64,000 nt of DNA from Heterocephalus glaber (lineage: Eukaryota; Chordata; Mammalia; Rodentia; Bathyergidae). The position numbers were made by a program, and so were the translations under genes. Of the stretch, positions 10,503-21,889 are shown in pieces; the stretch's first letter is position 1; each line of letters starts with the position of its first letter. Location of the stretch: assembly GCF_000247695.1 (NCBI RefSeq), contig NW_004624776.1, positions 16,450,264 to 16,514,263 on the forward strand. Direction: 5' to 3'. The notes under the pieces were generated by a model, which was not told the DNA's origin, ran no database searches, and saw nothing but the letters and a program-made list of their open reading frames with translations.

Positions 10503-10580
10503 TTTTTGGTACTGGGGATTGAACTCAGGACCTCGTGCTTTCGAGGCAGGCACAGTGCCACTGAGCTAAATCTCCAGTCC
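10503..10580 (-). mobile_element. ID SINE
   Basis: TTTTTGGTACTGGGGATTGAA ... CACTGAGCTAAATCTCCAG is a reverse ID. Duplicated AGGATGTGTTTTCTTT / AGGATATGTTTTTTCTTT flanks look like a target duplication. Confidence 0.9.
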
Positions 10581-10939
10581 ATAGGATATGTTTTTTCTTT
10601 AAGTTGTAGCTATATATTTTAGATACTTTTGTATGTGTGGTTTAGAGCACTGTCAAAATATTGTTTTTAAAATTTTTTTAGGCTAAGACTTGCCATGCAG
10701 GCAATGTTTAATTTGTTTTTAAGATGACATTTAAATGTCCTCCCAGTTATGATTCCATTATTAAGTCATTCAAAACCTTCATAGCATAAACCACAGATAC
10801 ATGAGGGCACTCTTCTCAGTCAATTAAGGAAGACACTGAACCTGATTGAAGATACTCATAATCTCTTGTTGGTGATATGGGGGAGATTTTTGTCTTTAAG
10901 GTTACAAGTTCTCATTTTGGGACCTTTTCAAATAACCAG

Positions 10940-12300
10940 TTCTCATGAAATTAGAATTTTCCAATACCTTGGGGCAGGAGAATTGCAGCTGTATTTTAGA
11001 AAGGTTAGGGTTGCTTCTCAGCATCCCTCAACCCACTAGTTGGTCTTCTAGGACTAGCTCTAAATACATACTAAGTGCAGTCATGTTTTTCTGTTTTACA
11101 CAGACAATACTAAAATTCCAAGTACATACCCAAAAGAGTTTAAAGCAGGAACTCAATACTTCTGCATCAAAGTTCATACCAGCATCATTCACAATAGCCA
11201 AAGGAAGAACAGTTCTAATGTTCACCAATAGAACAGGTATACAGACAATGGAATATTGCTCAGTCTTAAAAAGGAATACATTTTTGATACTATGACATGA
11301 ATGAACCTTGAAAACGTAAGTGAGGTAAGCCATACACAACAGTATTATAATTTTACTTCTGTGAGGCATATAGAATAGGTAAATTCATACACCTAGAAAG
11401 TGAAGTAGTTTTTCAAGGGCACCAAGCCACTGATAAGATAGAAAAGTTCTGGATATGGGTTGTAGTGTTAGTTGCATAGCATTGTGAATATACTTAATGA
11501 CACTTAATTGCACACCTAAAATGGTTAGTCATAAATGTTATATAAATTTTACCATAATTTTAAATGTTAGAAATGTGAATAACGTATGTGAAATAAATCA
11601 TCAAGCTGCTCTCTTTTCGACTCCCCCTCTGTAACATATCTCAACATTATGATTTGGGAAGGGCAGATTATCCTAATTAAATCAGGAATATGTGATGTGA
11701 GATTTTACATAGTGTGCAGGCCCCTGTGGATAAGTCAAATCCAGTGCTGTTAGAAGGATGGCTTTCTGATGGCAGGAAAGTAAGTGATCCTGAGCACTAC
11801 ATAAAATGTGTTTGTAAAAGATTGAATGAGATGTATTACTCACAGAACTTTCTGATTCTTTATAATAATGTTGTGGATTATGTATTTGAATCTCTGGGGG
11901 ATTATTAAAGATTTTCAAATTCCTAGAAGACATTCTTTCAAGGGCATCTATGGGAGATGGAGTATACAGAATTCATAAGTACAGTATTCATGGGGTTCTA
12001 TTTCAGAGACAGGTATATGTAAACAATCTCAGTAAAGTATCTGATTGTTACCCCCAGAGTACAAAAAAATAGGTAAATTTCTATTACATTCCTATGGGAA
12101 TTAAGCTTGCTGGTAGATGATTGTTAACTTCAGATAGGTTACTTTCTGTCATCACAGGAATTCTCTGTAATTTCTGAGAGCCTACGCACCTGTCTGGCAT
12201 GAGCATGAGAAGCAGTGTTGCCATGAACCAGTCCTGATACTCCTAACTGATCTTCCTGTGTCACTGCTGTGGCCATTCACACTACAGCTAGAGGGGTAGT
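10940..12300 (+). mobile_element. L1 3' UTR fragment (about 11080-11580) and flanks
   Basis: TACCCAAAAGAGTTTAAAGC, ACAATAGCCAAAGGAAGAAC, GGAATATTGCTCAGTCTTAAAAAGG and ATGAATGAACCTTGAAAACG are the standard sense L1 3'-end phrases. 10581-11080 and 11600-12300 hold nothing I recognise. Frames at 10945-11295 and 11028-11369 fall in this L1 and are not genes. Confidence 0.7.
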
Positions 12301-12320
12301 GTTTAAATACCTCTAATCCC

Positions 12321-12477
12321 CTCCTGGGTATGGTGGTACACACCTGTAATTCCAGCACTCAGGAAGTTGAGGCTGGAGGATTGCTAAGAGTTTGAGGCCA
12401 GCCTGGGTCACACAGTTGAGAAGCAGCCTGAACCACACAGCAAGACCTTGACTCAAAAAAACAACCAAACAAAAAAG
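12321..12477 (+). mobile_element. B1 SINE (long form)
   Basis: GGTATGGTGGTACACACCTG, GAGGCTGGAGGATTG and GAGGCCAGCCTGGGTCACAC, then a second GCAGCCTGAACCACAC unit and ACTCAAAAAAACA tail: sense B1 with internal duplication. Confidence 0.88.
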
Positions 12478-12499
12478 CCCCTCTAATAATTCCCTGATT

Positions 12500-12975
12500 A
12501 AAGACCTCCAAACCATCCCATTCCCATTTAGAATAAAAAACAGCTTTTGTACTAAGTTCCTGCTGACCCTCAGCCCTCCTCTCCTGCTGTGCCCTGATGC
12601 ACTGTGCTGCAGTCACAGGGCCTTGTCTCAGGGTCCAGGACGTTTACACCTGCAGCTTCCTCTGCCTGAGGTGCTCTCCCCAGACCCTGCCCATCCTCTG
12701 CTCTCATTCATTTGATGACCAAAGTCATCAACAGCCATTTCCTAAGCTCTGTAAGGAAAATTCACCCTCTGCCTCTCCTGCCCCCAGCAGTCACCTACTT
12801 ATTTCTCATGCGCATCTCTTTTCTGATCTCTTGTCAGTTCCTAGAAGGTAGGCCCAAGAGCAGAGGTTCTGGTTCTCTCTGTATTGCCAGCTCTTGGCCC
12901 AGACAGAGCTCAGCGGCTAGCACGCAGCTAGTACTCGGTAAATGTCTGTTTATTAAAGGATGTGAATGAACAGAT
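12500..12975 (+). mobile_element. L2 LINE 3' fragment
   Basis: A CT-rich block with GCCAGCTCTTGGCCCAGAC and CTCGGTAAATGTCTGTTTATT ... GATGTGAATGAACAG resembles the conserved L2 3' end. Recognition is by pattern only. Confidence 0.5.
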
Positions 12976-13362
12976 GGGCAATGAGCAGCCTGCTAGCACT
13001 GAAACAGCCCTTGAATGTAGCATGGGGAAACCCCCCTCTCACACAGCTTCTCAAATGATTCTTCTGAGCACATGGCACTCACAGTGCATTTAGACCAAAA
13101 GAACAGGATGAGGGGTCAGACTGCCTTTGCAGAGAGTTGAAATGTCTGTCACTATTTTTCTTTGGTTTTTTTTTTCTTTTATTTTGAAAAACTTCTATAA
13201 CTTATTTTAGGTATTTTTCTTTTTGGAAAGTCATTAATTTTTTTTCACGTAAAGATTAGTGGGTTTCATTTTGGCAGATTCATACATGCACGTAACATGC
13301 TTTGGTCATTTTTACCCTCCTGTCACCTCCCTTACCCTGCCTTCCCTTCTAATTTCACAGTT

Positions 13363-13476
13363 TATTGATATATTTTTGAAACAGGACCTCCAGCTATGTT
13401 ATCCAGGCTGGGCTCAAGTGATCATCCCACCTCACCCTTCAAGGAGCTGGGACTATAGGCACACACCACCATGCAC
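13363..13476 (-). mobile_element. B1 SINE
   Basis: TTTTTGAAACAGGACCTCC, CAGGCTGGGCTCAAGTGATC and GGGACTATAGGCACACACCA: reverse B1, diverged. Confidence 0.8.
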
Positions 13477-13778
13477 CAAAGAACGAGGAATACAGAATAA
13501 TGAATGATAGTTTATTAGTTGGGGGGCTGGGAATTGATCTTAGTCTCTCTTGGCTAAAGACCATTAGCTCTGGATTAGGCACTATTTTTGATTATACAAC
13601 ATAGCAAGGGGGTGTGAAGGCAGATGTAAGGAATAGCACAACTAATGCACTAATGAGCGAGGCTGTAAAAAGGAGTAACTCTGTATTCTTGTGAAGGACA
13701 GGTCACAGTTAACAAGTCACCTCTGTTATCTTGCAGGTCATAGCTAACAAGCCACCTGCGTTATCATTAGCTAACTTC

Positions 13779-13855
13779 TTTTGGTACCGGGATCGAACTT
13801 GGGACCTTGTGCTTGAGAGGTAGACGGCAGCACCACTGAGCTAAATCCCGGCCCC
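13779..13855 (-). mobile_element. ID SINE
   Basis: TTTTGGTACCGGGATCGAAC ... CACTGAGCTAAATCCCGGCC, flanked by CATTAGCTAAC / CATTAACTAAC (probable TSD). Confidence 0.9.
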
Positions 13856-14099
13856 ATTAACTAACATTTGATCTGGGAGAATGGCTGCATAGTCATAATT
13901 CCTCAGCTGCAGTGTTTCCTTGCTGTTAGAGAGTCACGACCTCAGCTGTGACTGTTGGAATAGGGAAGGCTGTCTCCATACACCAGCTGAAGAGTCACTT
14001 AGAAATTCACAGGCCTTGGAGTAACTCAGTCTTAATCAATAGTTGAAGTATAAGCCAAATCAATAATATCTAAAGCCTGCTTAGTGTGGTTTCAAGCTG

Positions 14100-14330
14100 G
14101 TCTTTTGCAGGCTTTGAAGTCAGAATTTTAAATTTTAACTCAGCTATTGTTAGCTGCTTAATCTTGAGTCACTTCACTGCTCTGAGCCATGGATTTCTGG
14201 TCAATAAATTAGGAATAATAAAATATCAAATAGCCTACTGTGATAACTAAATATATATAAAATAGTTGGTACGGTGTTTGCTGTATTCTAAACACTCAAA
14301 ACAAGTGAGCCATTAAAATCATCATCTTGT
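14100..14330 (+). mobile_element. MIR SINE
   Basis: GCTGCTTAATCTTGAGTCACTT, CTGAGCCATGGATTTCTGG and AGGAATAATAAAAT follow the MIR core in sense. Confidence 0.6.
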
Positions 14331-14649
14331 ATTTTATCTCCTTTTGAAATGAGGCAAAAGTGTCAAATTAAGAGGCCAATTCCCTTTATGGTGGCAGGAT
14401 AGTTGATTCCTTGAAATCTTCCTGAAAAAAATAGCACTGCCCCCATAACTACTTAATTATAACTCTTTACCAGTGTATTATCATGCATGTTCAAAGAAAG
14501 ATCTCCCGTTTGGTCATTGCAAAATATTGACAGCATATTCATTCAGTGGAAGTGGAAATTGCCTTAGGCATTTAACCATTAAATCTGTAAAGAGAGCTTT
14601 TGGGGAAGGCTTGGATGGCTCTTCTGGCTCTAATTCTGAGATTGTACAT

Positions 14650-14705
14650 GAGCCAGGCATGATAATATGCACTGGTAACCTCAGCTACTTGGGAGGCTAA
14701 GTTCT
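14650..14705 (+). mobile_element. B1 5' fragment
   Basis: AGCCAGGCATGATAATATGC ... CTCAGCTACTTGGGAGGCT: left end of a B1 only. Confidence 0.65.
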
Positions 14706-14871
14706 TAGTGTCTGAACTAATTCCTGGTAACAAATTAGATATCCAGGCAAATATCTCAGTGTTTTTGGCATTTGACAGTTCACTAAATGGTACCTAAAAA
14801 GCTTCCTATAACCAAAAGAGTGGCAATGTACCAAATGCTTAATTTCCTAAGGGATAACCTTAGGCCTTATA

Positions 14872-15240
14872 TCTTAGTCACCCTCCTCATCACTGGTGCA
14901 AAATACCCAACACCTGAAACTGAAAGGAGACGAGGGTTATTTTGGCTCATGGTTTAGAAGTCTCAGCTCTTGCATGGTCAGCTGGTTCTAGGCAGAAGCA
15001 GCATGGTGGAAGGGACTGGCAGGGAAAGCTGCTCACCTCATGGCCAATAGGAAGCAGACCACAAAGGGCAGATGGGGAGGGAGATACACCCTCCAGGTGA
15101 TACCCAATAACCTGCCTCTTCCCACCAGACCCCAACCCATAATAGCAAGTCAGGTAAACCAGTCACCTTCCAAAAGCCCAGCCTATGAGCACACAAGGAT
15201 CTTGGGGACATCTAGATAAAAACCACCATGCCTTGGGACT
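14872..15240 (-). mobile_element. MaLR-type LTR
   Basis: Plus-strand phrases GGTTATTTTGGCTCATGGTT, CATGGTGGAAGGGACTGGC, AGCTGCTCACCTCATGG and CAGTCACCTTCCAAAAGCCC are the reverse complement of ORR1/MT-like LTRs. Boundaries are approximate. Confidence 0.7.
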
Positions 15241-15372
15241 TGAAAGCTCGTTCCAGGCAGATTTGGTGTTTTATGGTCAGGCTCACTGGGCCAGCAAACC
15301 AAGAATTACAAAAGTATAAAATCAAGACTTGTTGCTGGAATATGAAACTAGAATTCATTAATATGGCTCATC

Positions 15373-15459
15373 ATTTTTTCCACCCAGTGGTAAGGATCAA
15401 ACCTAGGGCCTCTTGCATTCTAGGCAAGTGCTATACCACTGAGCTGCACTCCAGACCCT
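15373..15459 (-). mobile_element. ID SINE (older type)
   Basis: GATCAAACCTAGGGCCTC ... GGCAAGTGCTATACCACTGA and GAGCTGCACTCCAGACCC: reverse ID of the tRNA-Ala-like type. Confidence 0.8.
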
Positions 15460-15738
15460 TGGGTTGTCATTTTTTTCATAAAAGCACATCTTCTTGAGCA
15501 TTGGAGATATTGTTAGATACTCCATAGTCTAAGAAACTATTTTACAATTGGAAAATTTTGCTGGTTCAATATTTTCCCCCACATTTTAAGTTTTTATTTA
15601 CATGGGTTTAATTGTATTACCCTCAGAAAATAGAAATTTCCTTCTACCAAATGGGAAATTTCTAATTAGAATGACTGCATACAGTTTTTTAGGTATGAGG
15701 GAAATATCTAAATTCCTTCTTAAGAAAGTTAAAATATT

Positions 15739-15853
15739 TTGTTGTTGAGACAGGATCTCGCAGTGTAGCCCAGGCTGGGCTCAAACTCACAGGGACCCTC
15801 TTCCCTCAACCTTCTGAGTGTTGGGATCACAGGTGTGCGCCATCTCACCCGGC
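15739..15853 (-). mobile_element. B1 SINE, left arm of an inverted B1 pair
   Basis: TTGTTGAGACAGGATCTCGC, GTAGCCCAGGCTGGGCTC and GGGATCACAGGTGTGCGCC: reverse B1 fifteen bases from a sense B1. Confidence 0.88.
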
Positions 15854-15868
15854 AAGAAAAGATTGAAT

Positions 15869-16064
15869 TGGCCAGGTGCAGTGGTGCACACCTGTAACCC
15901 TAGCTACTCGGGAAGCTGATGCAGGAGGCTCACAAACTTGAGGCCAGCCTGGGCAACTTAATGAGAACCAGCCTCAAAAAATACCAAAAATCCCAAACAG
16001 GGCTGGGGATGTAGCTAAATGGCAGAGCACCCCTGGGTTCAATCCCCAGTACCGGAAAAGAGAA
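15869..16064 (+). mobile_element. B1-ID dimeric SINE
   Basis: A B1 (15869-15995, GGCCAGGTGCAGTGGTGCAC ... CAGCCTGGGCAACTTA ... CAAAAAATACC) is joined to a shortened ID (15999-16064). The ID keeps GGGGATGTAGCT and CCCTGGGTTCAATCCCCAG but lacks part of the middle. This is the cleanest dimer in the window. Confidence 0.75.
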
Positions 16065-16259
16065 GTTACATGTTTTTATAAAGGGTATAAGAAATACTGA
16101 AGTAGAAACTGTTTCAACTTAAATGAGGGGTAAGAAGTCAAAATCATAATTGATAATTCAGATTATTCACCAGTATTCATTTGCTGAATGAAATTTTTTT
16201 ACCAAATTTTACATAAGGTACAATTTATATTGTGACTTTCATTAAATAATTCTGAAAAT

Positions 16260-16348
16260 GGGGTTGGGGATTTAGCTCAATGGTTTCGCCACCTGCTGCA
16301 CAAGCTCAAGGACCTGAGTTCGATCCCCGGTACCAAAAAAAAAAAATT
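16260..16348 (+). mobile_element. ID SINE, GCTGCACAAG subfamily
   Basis: GTTGGGGATTTAGCTCAATGG, CCACCTGCTGCACAAGCTCA and GTTCGATCCCCGGTACC with an A12 tail. Confidence 0.92.
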
Positions 16349-16404
16349 GTGAAAGTAACTCCAATACATAGCATGATTCCACTCTTGGTCTGTAGAAAGG
16401 GTTG

Positions 16405-16570
16405 TTTATTAATTTTATTGGTACATTTTAGGTATACAACATAATGACATTCAACTACAGTATTTTCTTTTTTTTGGTACCAGGGATCGAACTCAGGTCC
16501 TTGCACTTGCACAGCAGGTGGCGAAACCACTGAGCTAAATCCCCGGCCCAAGTACAGTATTTTCTTAACA
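16405..16570 (-). mobile_element. L1 3' end interrupted by an ID SINE
   Basis: ATTGGTACATTTTAGGTATAC and AACATAATGACATTCAAC repeat, antisense, the L1 3' terminus also seen at 62990-63030 and in sense at 26735-26815. The ID at 16465-16549 (GGTACCAGGGATCGAACTC, GCACAGCAGG loop) has duplicated TACAGTATTTTCTT. Confidence 0.7.
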
Positions 16571-16972
16571 TTCCAGACATGCGTATCATTATTGTAGCTC
16601 CAAGGCATAAGAAGTGAAAAAAATGGCACATTCCCAGCCCCTCTGGGTGGGGATATTTGGGGAAGGGAGACAGCAGCATAGACACACACACCCATATCTG
16701 TGCTTGCATGCCTGCATGTATGTAATCATGGTACCTTTGATGAGGAAATCAACATGGCAGTGTGCTCTGAATCATTGCCAATAGAGGAGAAGGGACAGCT
16801 GAAGATCTGCAGATGAAGGTGCAGGTGAAAGGTGACCTCTGGGGAAGAGCCAAGATGGGAAGACAGAAAGGGAGCCAGGGTCCCAGAGATAGGAAAGACA
16901 GAGGAGAGAAAGGAAGGAGCTGAGGCCGGAGAGGGGGGCCAAGGGCCAAGTCACCATCAGCCTAAAGAAGGT

Positions 16973-17558
16973 ATGACAGTTAGCTCAATTGTCAGTTTGA
17001 CTGGATTAAGAGACTCCCAGAAAGGTGATTGGATTATTAGGGTGCTGTGCTCATCAGGGGATTAATCCTTTGAGGTACATAGCTGAATGTGCTGGCAGGA
17101 AATGGGGCCTGGTTGGAGTCACTGGGTGTGCCTTTGGAGAGTCTGTCTTTCCCTCTCCTTTTTGGGCATCCTGGGAATTGAACCCAGGACCTTGGCATTG
17201 ACTACATTCCTGGCCCATTTTTTATTTTTGAGACGGCAACTTGCTAAATTTGCTAGGCTAGGCTCACATTGGCAATCCTCCTGCCCCAGCCTCCCAGAGT
17301 ACTGGGATTATAGGCATGCACAGCCATCCTCAGCTTGGATGGTGTATCTCTTGTGCCACACTTACCTTGAGTACTGCGTCTCCACTGCTTTGAACTAAGC
17401 ATCTTTGTTCTAGCACACCCTTCTGCCATGATGTTTGTGCCTTAAAGCCAGCCTGCCGTGGACTGAATCCTCTGAAACCATGAGCCAAAATGAACATCTC
17501 CTCCCTTAAGAGTTGTGGATGTTAAATATTGTATCCTGCCAAAGGGAAAGCCATTACA
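16973..17558 (+). mobile_element. MaLR-type LTR split by a B1-ID dimer
   Basis: TGACAGTTAGCTCAATTG ... GATTAATCCTTTGAGG on the left and CTCTGAAACCATGAGCCAAA ... AAGGGAAAGCCATTACA on the right are one LTR. A reverse dimer (ID 17163-17216, B1 17224-17333) sits inside it. Confidence 0.7.
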
Positions 17559-17725
17559 GTGGGAATTTGAACTTCAATTGGAATAGAGACTAAAAGGATT
17601 GAGTTTCCTGTTACAAGTGAGAAGACTGGCCAATTTAAGAAACAGAATCAACTGAAAAGCTACTGTAGCAACAACTCAGAACTGGGAAGAAGGTGGGTGA
17701 ATCACACTTGAAAAACATGAAATCA

Positions 17726-17853
17726 AGTCAAGCGTGGTGGCACTCACCTGTAGTCCCAGCTGTTCAGGAGGCTGAGGCAGGAGAATGCGTGAGCCCAGGA
17801 GTCCTGGGCTATCCTAGGTGGCATGGTGAGACTGTCTCCAAAAAAAAAAAAAG
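17726..17853 (+). mobile_element. B1 SINE
   Basis: AAGCGTGGTGGCACTCACCTG, CAGGAGGCTGAGGCAGGAG and GTGAGACTGTCTCC with an A12 tail: sense, well preserved. Confidence 0.9.
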
Positions 17854-17899
17854 TGCAAGGTCCAGTACCCCCCCTCCAAAAAAAAGAAAAAAAAATTCA

Positions 17900-19080
17900 G
17901 TCAACACATGAGTTTGAACAGTTGGTGAAACAGGCAGAATTGTCTCCCATGCTAAGTGCAGTGAGACATGGCTGTGTCCACACAGTGGATCCTGACAGGT
18001 CTGCCTCCATCACCTGGGATGAGGGCAGTGCCTGCAGTGAATTCTTTGTCTTCATTGCACAGAGGAAAATGCAGTGAACATGGAGCCCTGAAGGTGGCCC
18101 TAGGTGCTGTAAGTGTCACTATCAGTACACGAGGCAGTGGCCCCCTTTCCCACACGTAGGCAGCAACCTGAGGAAGATGTTAACACTTTCTGGTTCTAAG
18201 ACTAACCATTACAGCATCCTCTAGAATCAGTGTTGTGGAATGAAGACAGAATTTGTTCAACACAAGCAGGCATCAGAGGCCTCACTTCCACTGAGCAAAG
18301 GTTTCACAGCTGGGAGTCTTCCTCGTTGAGGGAGTGACTTACTTTCCTGGCAGCCACATTCACACTCAGATGATTATGTATTTCAATCACCTCTGAGCAA
18401 GGGAAAGAGAGGGAAAAGTACAGGTAGACATGTCTTGTATGCGGAAGACATTTCAAAACGGCCAGCCAGGAGGGGACAGTGACTCTACATGCCACACCTG
18501 TTTTGCTCAGGAAAGTCAGAGATCAGCCACAATCCCAGGTGGCTGCAGGAGACAAACAGGCGTCAGGATGAATCCCTGTGGGCCAGGTTATCTCTGGGAC
18601 CAGTTGCAAAGTAGTAACATGAAAATGCAGGGATGTCTGTTTTATTTAAACAGTGGGGACTGGCACTGCACCTTCAGATGATATTTTTAAACTTCTAAAC
18701 TAGAGTTTTCAGCTCAGGCTGCCTGTTTAGAATCATCTGGGAAACTTAAAGCAACAGCAACAGAAACCAGCTGACACCACACAAATCTCCAGGGAAAGCC
18801 TGGGCGCAGCTGTGAACTCTTCCCTGGAGCTTAGAGTGCAGCCTGGACTGGGAATCCAGGATTCATGCTCACTGACTCAGGAAGGCGAGTTTTGACATCC
18901 AGGAAGCTGGGCGATCTCTGTAAGGCTAGTGAGGGCTCAGCCATCCCCTCTTCATTATTCATACAGTTCTGAGTCAAGGAATTTTTAAGGCTTAGGACCA
19001 GACCTAGACCCAATTTTCCCTTCATCTGTTTTAATGAGTAGTATAATATGCCTTTACTTTTTTTCTCTTTTACAAATATA
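17900..19080. other. No gene or clear repeat recognised
   Basis: Mostly single-copy-looking sequence of mixed composition. Short frames on both strands (for example 18430-18681) match no family I know. Confidence 0.5.
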
Positions 19081-19084
19081 GATT

Positions 19085-19231
19085 TTTGTTTTGTTTTTTT
19101 GAGACAAGGTCTTGCTGTATAGTTCAGGCTGCCTTTAAACTCACTATGTGGCCCAGGCTGGCCTCAAACTTACGGCAATCCTACCTCTGCTTCCTAAATG
19201 CTGGGATTACAGGTGTGCGCCACCATGCTTG
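19085..19231 (-). mobile_element. B1 SINE (long form)
   Basis: TTTTTTTGAGACAAGGTCTTGC ... two CAGGCTG units ... GGGATTACAGGTGTGCGCC: reverse B1 with internal duplication. Confidence 0.9.
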
Positions 19232-20850
19232 AAAAGAAAAAATAATTCAGCTATGAGAATTTATAATAATATGTTTTTCTTCATAATTCTTCCATAATCT
19301 TTAGGCTTTTAATAATATTTGATTTGTAGCTCAGCTGCATGGTCTTTTTCTCTGCTGAGTGGTACAGGCTTGCAGCTGTACATTTGTGATTTACTCTGAG
19401 GTGAGGGATTGGGTGGGATTCGCAGCAGCGGGGACCCTACTGTGAACTGTTTGGCTTTCTTTAGTCAGAGGGAACAGCAGCAGCCAGCACTTCCTGCTGT
19501 GTGCACACATACACACACACATGCATATGCACACACAGGAGGCTGAAGCAGTCTGGTGGCTCCAGGTAGTGGCCTGTGCCCAGCCTGCCCTGACCTCACC
19601 AGCTGCTCCTGGCAGAACACAGGTGCTCAGATGCAGCCCTTGGATTCCAGGGTTTTGCAACAACAATGAGCTTCAGAAAGTTAGCTTGGCTCTAGGAGAA
19701 AAGGCAGACTTCCCAGAGGGAATGAGGACTGTCGCTAGTTCTGGTAGTAAGTGTACTGAAGTGTTCTTCTAAGGTCACCTTTGGAGAGTGCATTTTATCA
19801 GGTTTAGGGAGCAGCACAACTGGCCTCTGGATTAGTCACTGACAAACACCTGGCTATGGGCTAGGCAGGGCTGGGGATTCCCACAGGAAGAGTAACTACC
19901 ACTGAAGAAAGCTACATTCCTGATCTTAAGAACTTTTTAAACTAGATGTGCCAGCCCTTATGAGCTTTCTCTCTTTTTCATTGTTTTCAGTGCTGGGAAT
20001 GAGCCCAGGACTTCTCATGTGCTAAGCTCTAACCCTGAGCAACTTCCTCTTCTTATTTTCAACCCTCCATTGCTTTCCTCAGAAGCCAGAGTATTAGATT
20101 TTCCAGACCCCCTTCCCTCCAGAGCTCTAGGATTTACATTCTGCCAAGAACAGATACTCATGCACCATGAGGGCATAAAGACAGAGCCGAGGCTGGCTCC
20201 TGCCCAGGTGTCCTCCAGGAGGCTTCCTGTCCTTAGGCTCCCAGACAGCAAACAACGGTGTGCGCCACATGCTTTGCTCCTCCTTTTTTCAAGTCTCTGA
20301 AATCTAGAAAATCAATATTTATACTGCTGTATTGCAGTTATTTGCCTAAAACATTAAGGCAGGAATAGCTATGCTCCGATAGTTTGTGACGGCTATTGGG
20401 AGCTCACCTGTGTTGGCACAGCGGTGTTGTGTCGCTGTGACATTGTGTGCGTGAAGTACCCATGTGCAGTGCTTGTAGCATAAACACGAGAGTGTTTGCC
20501 GTCACTCGTCCTGTAGCTGAGAGCTTGCATTTTCTGTCTGTTTTCACAGAGCTTGAGAAATCCCCAAATGTCCCTACCCTTACCTAACTCCCTAATCTTG
20601 TTCGATAGTTAGTTTTCCAGGTTCCTTCAACTTTGAAGTTGGCATTAAGTTTTTATTTTGCTTGTTTTAAATATTTATTTTCTACTGTCATCAAAGCATA
20701 CTCTTAAGAAAATTATTAAAAAGGGATATAAGCACATTTATTCCCTTAAAACCAACCAAAAAAACAAAAAAAACAAATTGTTTTTAGAAGATCCAGTGTG
20801 TGAGAACCAGCCACCAAAGGTAGAAGGTACTGAGAGACCAAAGAAAGCAG
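19232..20850. other. No gene recognised; short CA tract and a worn ID remnant
   Basis: A CA-rich patch lies at about 19501-19540. TTCAGTGCTGGGAATGAGCCC at 19987-20010 is probably an eroded ID. The rest is unassigned. Confidence 0.45.
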
Positions 20851-20854
20851 ACAG

Positions 20855-21000
20855 CAGGGCATGGTGGTGCATGCCTGTAATCCTAGCACTTGGGAGGCTG
20901 AGGCAGGAGGATCTCTGTAAGTTCAAGGACAGCCTGGTCTACCTAGTGAGTTCAAGCCCAGCCTGACCTACATAATGAGATCCTGTCTCAAAACAAAAGC
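20855..21000 (+). mobile_element. B1 SINE (long form)
   Basis: GCAGGGCATGGTGGTGCATGC, GAGGCAGGAGGATCTCTG, two GCCTG(G/A) units and ATCCTGTCTCAAAACAAAAG. Confidence 0.92.
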
Positions 21001-21389
21001 AAAAAAGCCGACAAATTTGGGATTGCCAAAATGTGTCCCTCGGACAGCAGCAAGAGAGGCAGATTCTTGTACCTCAGATTTCAGCAGCAGAAAGAAAGGG
21101 ATTATATGCTAAGCCAGACAAAGTGGCCCATAGCCAATTAGAATTTATGATGATAAGCTTTTATGTATAAATACATTATTACTTAAATATATCAAAATCA
21201 TTTGTGATAAAAAAACATTTGTAAGGTATTTGTAAAATAAAATAGTTGCAATTTTAAAAAAAGTCTCTGATTCCAAAAATAAAATCCCTTTCTACTTAAA
21301 ATATCTGGAATGTTTTCTGTTTTTCCCAGCTTAATAGTGATAAAAGTCTTTGGTACCACCAGTTGCTCCAGGAAACAACCACAAAGGTA

Positions 21390-21735
21390 ATACCTCAGTT
21401 CCTTTGGATTCCTGTAACAGAATACCTTGGGTTGAGTAAAATGATAGAATTTATTGCAGTTCTGGGAACTGGGAGATCCAAGATCAAGGGCCCAGCAGAT
21501 TCACATCTGGGGAGAGCTTATTCCTCACAGATGGTGTCTTTTATGTGTCTTCCCATGGCAGAAAGGCAAAAAAGGCCAGCAGATTGCCTTGGCCCTCTTT
21601 GATAAGGGCACTAATCCCATTCATAAAGGGTGTACCCTCATGGTCTAGTCACTCCCCAAGGGCCCAGAATGTGGGAGATGAGACTTCAGCATATGAATTC
21701 TGCAAGGCACAAACATCTCAGACTACAGCTGCAGG
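21390..21735 (-). mobile_element. MLT1/MaLR-type LTR
   Basis: TGGATTCCTGTAACAGAATAC, AGAATTTATTGCAGTTCTGGG, ATCCAAGATCAAGGGC, GGGCACTAATCCCATTCA and AGCATATGAATTCTGC on plus are the reverse complement of MLT1-class LTRs, including the reversed polyadenylation area. Confidence 0.75.
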
Positions 21736-21889
21736 GTTCTGGGATTGGCTATGGAGCTGGAAGGCAGTGACCTCATCAGGGAGGAAATGGGACCCTGGCA
21801 GTGCAGAGCTGCAGTGACCCAACACGATGACACAGTCACTACCTGTGCATGTGGAGAATGAAGCTTCCAAAAAGAAAACTATGATCAGG

